6,611 nt of DNA from Candidatus Pacearchaeota archaeon (lineage in GTDB: Archaea > Nanoarchaeota > Nanoarchaeia > Pacearchaeales > GW2011-AR1). The DNA lies in NCBI GenBank assembly GCA_002690445.1, contig NZER01000511.1:1-6611 (forward strand), in the 5' to 3' direction. Below are positions 4,276-6,611 of the stretch, piece by piece; position 1 is the stretch's first letter, and each line of letters begins with the position of its first letter. The translations under genes were made by a program, and so were the position numbers. The notes beneath the pieces are model-generated. The model searched no databases. It was not told the origin of the DNA and worked only from the letters and a program-made list of their open reading frames with translations.

Positions 4276-4862
4276 CTTGGTACAATTTTAAAGTAATTCT
4301 TATCATATCCAGTCTTATCACTCCAGTAGATTTTAAGTGTATATTTACCATCTGGTGTGCCACCCATGAATATATCAAATCCTAATTTATCACGTAGTAA
4401 TCGTTCTAATTGAGCTCTGATTCTTATATAATTGCCTGGTCTAGGTGCTCCACTCCTATCTGCAGTAGAAATACTATCTTCAACGTCCATATCTGGAATT
4501 GTAACTATAAGAGTCTCAGCTTCACCATCACCGTCTTTGTCTACCTCTTGAAACTCTCCTTGAGCAATTTCATCATCTGTTCCAGAAGGACCATCAGTAC
4601 CTTCATTAGGATGGAGGATATGATTACCAAACTCACTCTCTCTCCATGCTTGATACTCAGTAAATTCTTTACTGTAGTGATGAGGCTCAGCAACAACGTC
4701 AGCTATGTTAAGAGGTGTATACAATGCGTCTCCATCTTCATTTGTGCGCTTGGCCATCCATTGTAAGAACATTACAAAGTCATCAGTAGTAACCTCAGGT
4801 ACCTCTGATTCTGTTACCAGACTCTTATATACTTTATCTATACCAGCTTTAAATTGTTTCAT
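4272..4862 (-). CDS. 196-aa acidic protein with calcium-loop-like motif
   Basis: The product begins M-K-Q-F-K-A-G-I-D-K-V-Y and has a helical first 35 residues. An acidic middle contains D-K-D-G-D-G-E-A-E (108-116), which resembles an EF-hand or dockerin calcium loop. The C-terminal domain has basic R-I-R-A-Q-L-E-R-L-L-R-D-K and a beta-like end (Y-T-L-K-I-Y-W). The family is not recognised. An in-frame TTG at 4871 would add three residues, but the ATG at 4862 sits one base after the upstream stop (4866-4864) and is preferred. The end overlaps the next gene as ATGA. Unlike its neighbours it has no clean (I/L)-x-E site near the N-terminus; the nearest is L-V-T-E at 15-18. Confidence 0.8.
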   Translation of the reverse strand: MKQFKAGIDKVYKSLVTESEVPEVTTDDFVMFLQWMAKRTNEDGDALYTPLNIADVVAEPHHYSKEFTEYQAWRESEFGNHILHPNEGTDGPSGTDDEIAQGEFQEVDKDGDGEAETLIVTIPDMDVEDSISTADRSGAPRPGNYIRIRAQLERLLRDKLGFDIFMGGTPDGKYTLKIYWSDKTGYDKNYFKIVPR

Positions 4863-4863
4863 A

Positions 4864-5280
4864 TCAACCAAACTTCTTAGGATTTAACACAGAGTGCTTC
4901 ATGTACTGATCAGTATTATATTTGCGAACAGATGCCACTTGATCATTATCTTCTGGAATATTATTAGTAGGAGGAAGCGCATCACTAATCTTAGTAGAAT
5001 CTTCTTGAGTAGCTGCTGTTGTTACCCCTACTTGTTCTGCATACCCTTCTACTTTAACAACAATGCCCGGAGTGTCCTCTTTGCCGGTTTGGATGACTAA
5101 TGAATTTTCATTTATATCATGTCGTTTACAGCGTTCTCCTAAAGATAGTTCTAATTCTTCAACAGCAGCTGTAACTAAGTCGACAGGAAGCTCATTCATA
5201 CCAGATGCAATATCTTTTTCTGCCTCCCTCTCACTTTGACTTTTAATAACCGTACGATAACCTTCAGCAATGGAGCTCAT
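4864..5280 (-). CDS. 138-aa protein of unknown function
   Basis: The frame starts at ATG 5280-5278 after an 18-base gap, the longest in this operon. M-S-S-I-A-E-G-Y opens the protein; I-A-E before Gly is a possible prohead-protease site, but only four residues in. An acidic helical part follows (E-R-E-A-E-K-D, and V-E-E-L-E-L-S-L-G-E near 41-50). A beta-like middle comes next (S-L-V-I-Q-T-G, G-I-V-V-K-V-E-G near 59-79), then a polar, proline-containing tail. No family is recognised. The upstream gap holds AATAAATA, which fits the core of a T4-type late promoter, but the ATG comes only five bases later. Confidence 0.75.
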   Translation of the reverse strand: MSSIAEGYRTVIKSQSEREAEKDIASGMNELPVDLVTAAVEELELSLGERCKRHDINENSLVIQTGKEDTPGIVVKVEGYAEQVGVTTAATQEDSTKISDALPPTNNIPEDNDQVASVRKYNTDQYMKHSVLNPKKFG

Positions 5281-5298
5281 AGAATTATTTATTCTAGA

Positions 5299-5466
5299 TC
5301 AAGTAATTACCTGAGGTTCTTTGCGAGATTCTAAATGTTCTTTAAGCTTCTGAAGATCTTGCCTATAGCCTTCAATGACCCAACCGTCATTGTGTCCGGA
5401 GCTTGCCTGGAGTTCCCACTCTTGTATAGTGGCTAATATGTCTTTTAATGGTACTTTATTATTCAT
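5299..5466 (-). CDS. Small 55-aa protein of unknown function
   Basis: A 55-residue frame from ATG (5466-5464) to TGA (5301-5299). It starts M-N-N-K-V-P-L-K-D-I-L and is helical, with W-E-L-Q-A-S-S-G-H-N-D-G-W in the middle and a charged helix (D-L-Q-K-L-K-E-H-L-E-S-R-K-E). The start overlaps the end of the preceding gene by 8 bases. GAGGA lies 8 bases upstream, the best Shine-Dalgarno match in the operon, which strongly supports this start. The family is not recognised; the size and layout resemble small phage assembly or accessory proteins. Confidence 0.75.
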   Translation of the reverse strand: MNNKVPLKDILATIQEWELQASSGHNDGWVIEGYRQDLQKLKEHLESRKEPQVIT

Positions 5467-5662
5467 ATAATTGTTCCTCGCTTATATGTTTTACATTGTC
5501 ATTGTCGAGATTGTTATGTATCCATCTCTGACGATCAGGGTAATCTAATTTCATAAAATGACTTACTATGAGTGCTTCGACAATATGTTCTGGAATATCT
5601 AATTCTACTCCAAGCTCTTTTTGAGCCATCTTGTCCCAATCGAACGGTATTTTAACTTTCAT
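5459..5662 (-). CDS. Small 67-aa protein of unknown function
   Basis: The product starts M-K-V-K-I-P-F-D-W-D-K-M-A and continues with a helical stretch (I-P-E-H-I-V-E-A-L-I-V-S-H-F-M). Y-P-D-R-Q-R-W-I-H-N-N and an acidic end follow. I do not recognise it. The ATG (5662-5660) overlaps the preceding gene by 11 bases and the end overlaps the next by 8. No ribosome site is evident, so translation is probably coupled to the upstream gene. Confidence 0.7.
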   Translation of the reverse strand: MKVKIPFDWDKMAQKELGVELDIPEHIVEALIVSHFMKLDYPDRQRWIHNNLDNDNVKHISEEQLYE

Positions 5663-5927
5663 CTATAACTGGATTCGAGATATTTTCTATCCATGATTCC
5701 TTTGGCATTAATACAGGTGCTATTCCGTTCTTATTATTAAATAATTCCTTCACTTGATTATACGTCTCTTCGATGTGAACGTCACCTTGTCTAGTGTTTA
5801 AAATACATCCACTGTTATGAGGACCCTCTCTAAAGCTAATAACTTCAGCTAAATTAATGACTATACTTCGTATTTTGCCTTGTTGAATGCCACCAACAAT
5901 TAATTCAGTAAATTCTACATACATCAT
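5652..5927 (-). CDS. 91-aa small beta-rich protein
   Basis: The centre reads V-I-N-L-A-E-V-I-S-F-R-E-G, then G-C-I-L-N-T-R-Q-G-D-V-H-I-E-E-T-Y-N-Q-V-K-E-L-F. This is a small barrel-like pattern (strand, turn, strand, then helix) similar to many short phage and FlbD-like proteins, but it is not a firm family match. The start is the first of two adjacent ATGs (5927 or 5924), two bases after the upstream stop. There is no good ribosome site. Confidence 0.7.
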   Translation of the reverse strand: MMYVEFTELIVGGIQQGKIRSIVINLAEVISFREGPHNSGCILNTRQGDVHIEETYNQVKELFNNKNGIAPVLMPKESWIENISNPVIDES

Positions 5928-5929
5928 AA

Positions 5930-6343
5930 CTATTTATCTTTCTTCTTCTGTCGAGCAATAGCATCTTCTACTGTTAACGGAACAAAAGGCTCATTGGCGT
6001 CAGAGTGTCCTCTATTATACACTTGGGAAACTTGCCCGTATTCATCCTCTTGTAATGCACAACCTAGATGTAACGTAGGATGTACTAGATAATCATAATC
6101 TGTCTCAAATGTACTCTTACCACACTTCTCACATATCCAATCTTTTTTGGCGCTAGGTAATGATTCTAAAAGATCGCTATATTTTGAGAGAGCAGATAAA
6201 ACATCATCAGCCATTTTACCAATCTCCTTGATATCGTCTTTGTACAATTGCTCATCTTGTCTAATCTCTAACAAGAAGTCTAGATGCTCATCAATAGTCT
6301 TATTGATTGAGTTTAATTTAGCTCTGACTAGTTTAAGTTCCAT
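5930..6343 (-). CDS. 137-aa coiled-coil protein with Cys/His motif
   Basis: Residues 1-60 are strongly helical with heptad-like spacing (L-K-L-V-R-A-K-L-N-S-I-N, then D-D-V-L-S-A-L-S-K-Y), likely a coiled coil. A metal-binding motif follows: C71-x2-C74, H88-x3-H92, C95. The C-terminal tail is polar and lysine-rich. This fits a small zinc-binding structural or DNA-associated protein; no precise family is recognised. The ATG (6343-6341) overlaps the preceding stop as TAATG. A GTG at 6361 would add six residues, but the overlap start is the more usual arrangement. Confidence 0.75.
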   Translation of the reverse strand: MELKLVRAKLNSINKTIDEHLDFLLEIRQDEQLYKDDIKEIGKMADDVLSALSKYSDLLESLPSAKKDWICEKCGKSTFETDYDYLVHPTLHLGCALQEDEYGQVSQVYNRGHSDANEPFVPLTVEDAIARQKKKDK

Positions 6344-6543
6344 TAATATGTGTTTACCCACCTCATTACTGTCTGAAGTACGTTGTTGTAATCTGTCTTC
6401 GTTGCCTCTGCTTGGAACTCTTTTCGTTCTTCTAGAGGTACACGTGCATCACGTAGCGCTCTAGTCACACGCCCTAGAATAGCGAACGCATTACCGTCTT
6501 CACCAGACAACCTAACTTTTATATGTGGATACTTTATGTTCAT
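6343..6543 (-). CDS. 66-aa conserved small protein
   Basis: The product reads M-N-I-K-Y-P-H-I-K-V-R-L-S-G, then G-N-A-F-A-I-L-G-R-V-T-R-A-L-R, then F-Q-A-E-A-T, then L-Q-T-V-M-R-W-V. I recognise this layout from a widespread small protein in phages and plasmids whose function I cannot state. The start overlaps the preceding stop as ATGA (6543-6540). A longer reading upstream exists but is the tail of the previous frame. Confidence 0.8.
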   Translation of the reverse strand: MNIKYPHIKVRLSGEDGNAFAILGRVTRALRDARVPLEERKEFQAEATKTDYNNVLQTVMRWVNTY

Positions 6544-6611
6544 GCCTTCATTCCGCAAAGAGCTGACATCCATGTCTCAGGATTCTTTTTATACCTGTCA
6601 TACTCTTCGTA
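6540..6611 (-). CDS. C-terminal end of an unknown protein
   Basis: Only the last 23 residues are in the window (ending M-S-A-L-C-G-M-K-A), closed by TGA 6542-6540. The gene starts beyond the right edge. The stop overlaps the ATG of the 66-aa gene, which shows that the operon extends further upstream. The protein cannot be identified from this fragment. Confidence 0.65.
   Translation of the reverse strand, partial: YEEYDRYKKNPETWMSALCGMKA

Noticed and set aside
6343..6573. 76-residue version of the 66-aa gene starting at 6573
   Set aside because: Its first ten codons overlap the end of the upstream gene; the ATG at 6543 makes the usual ATGA overlap and fits the start of the known small family.
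1..6611. CRISPR array, insertion sequence or integrase attachment site
   Set aside because: No regularly spaced repeats, transposase-like frame or tRNA-derived core was found on either strand.

Overview
The window looks like part of a tailed double-stranded DNA phage genome, probably T4-like and possibly marine. The evidence is dense small genes all on the minus strand, start/stop overlaps of the ATGA and TAATG type, a phage-borne ribosomal protein bS21, and several proteins whose N-termini resemble the capsid-targeting peptides cut by the T4-type prohead protease. No terminase, portal, major capsid or polymerase gene is present, so the T4-like assignment is inference.

There are two modules. 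Positions 1-1900 hold small orphan genes, each served by its own sigma70-like promoter (TTGCCG or TTGCCA, 16-17 bp, then TATAAT or TATCAT). Four such promoters are visible. Two are near-identical cassettes that begin at the stop codon of the upstream gene. Two lie so close to the ATG that the mRNA would be nearly leaderless. This fits an early region read by host RNA polymerase. Genes here, in transcription order, are an 80-aa protein (1605-1847), a 128-aa basic-tailed protein (972-1358), a 63-aa protein (730-921), a 53-aa protein (567-728), a 49-aa protein (380-529), and a gene that runs off the left edge (1-396). A bulged GC-rich terminator (about 1541-1577), a 26-bp perfect palindrome (1584-1609) and a candidate structured RNA (1436-1523) lie between the first two genes.

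Positions 2060-6611 hold one tightly packed minus-strand operon. It enters from the right edge and ends at a strong rho-independent terminator (2055-2094). In order of transcription it encodes: the end of an unknown protein; a 66-aa conserved small protein; a coiled-coil plus Cys/His protein; a 91-aa beta-rich protein; two small proteins (67 and 55 aa); a 138-aa protein; a 196-aa acidic protein with a calcium-loop-like motif; a 130-aa protein with a pre-toxin-like domain; a 203-aa protein; bS21; a 151-aa protein with paired CxxC motifs; and a 155-aa terminal protein. Three of these carry I-x-E followed by A or G at exactly residues 9-12, and two more have weaker versions. I infer that the operon makes proteins packaged in the head, some possibly delivered into the host, with bS21 embedded among them.

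The stretch 1883-2054 holds no gene I can support. It contains tandem repeats, overlapping palindromes and a hairpin.
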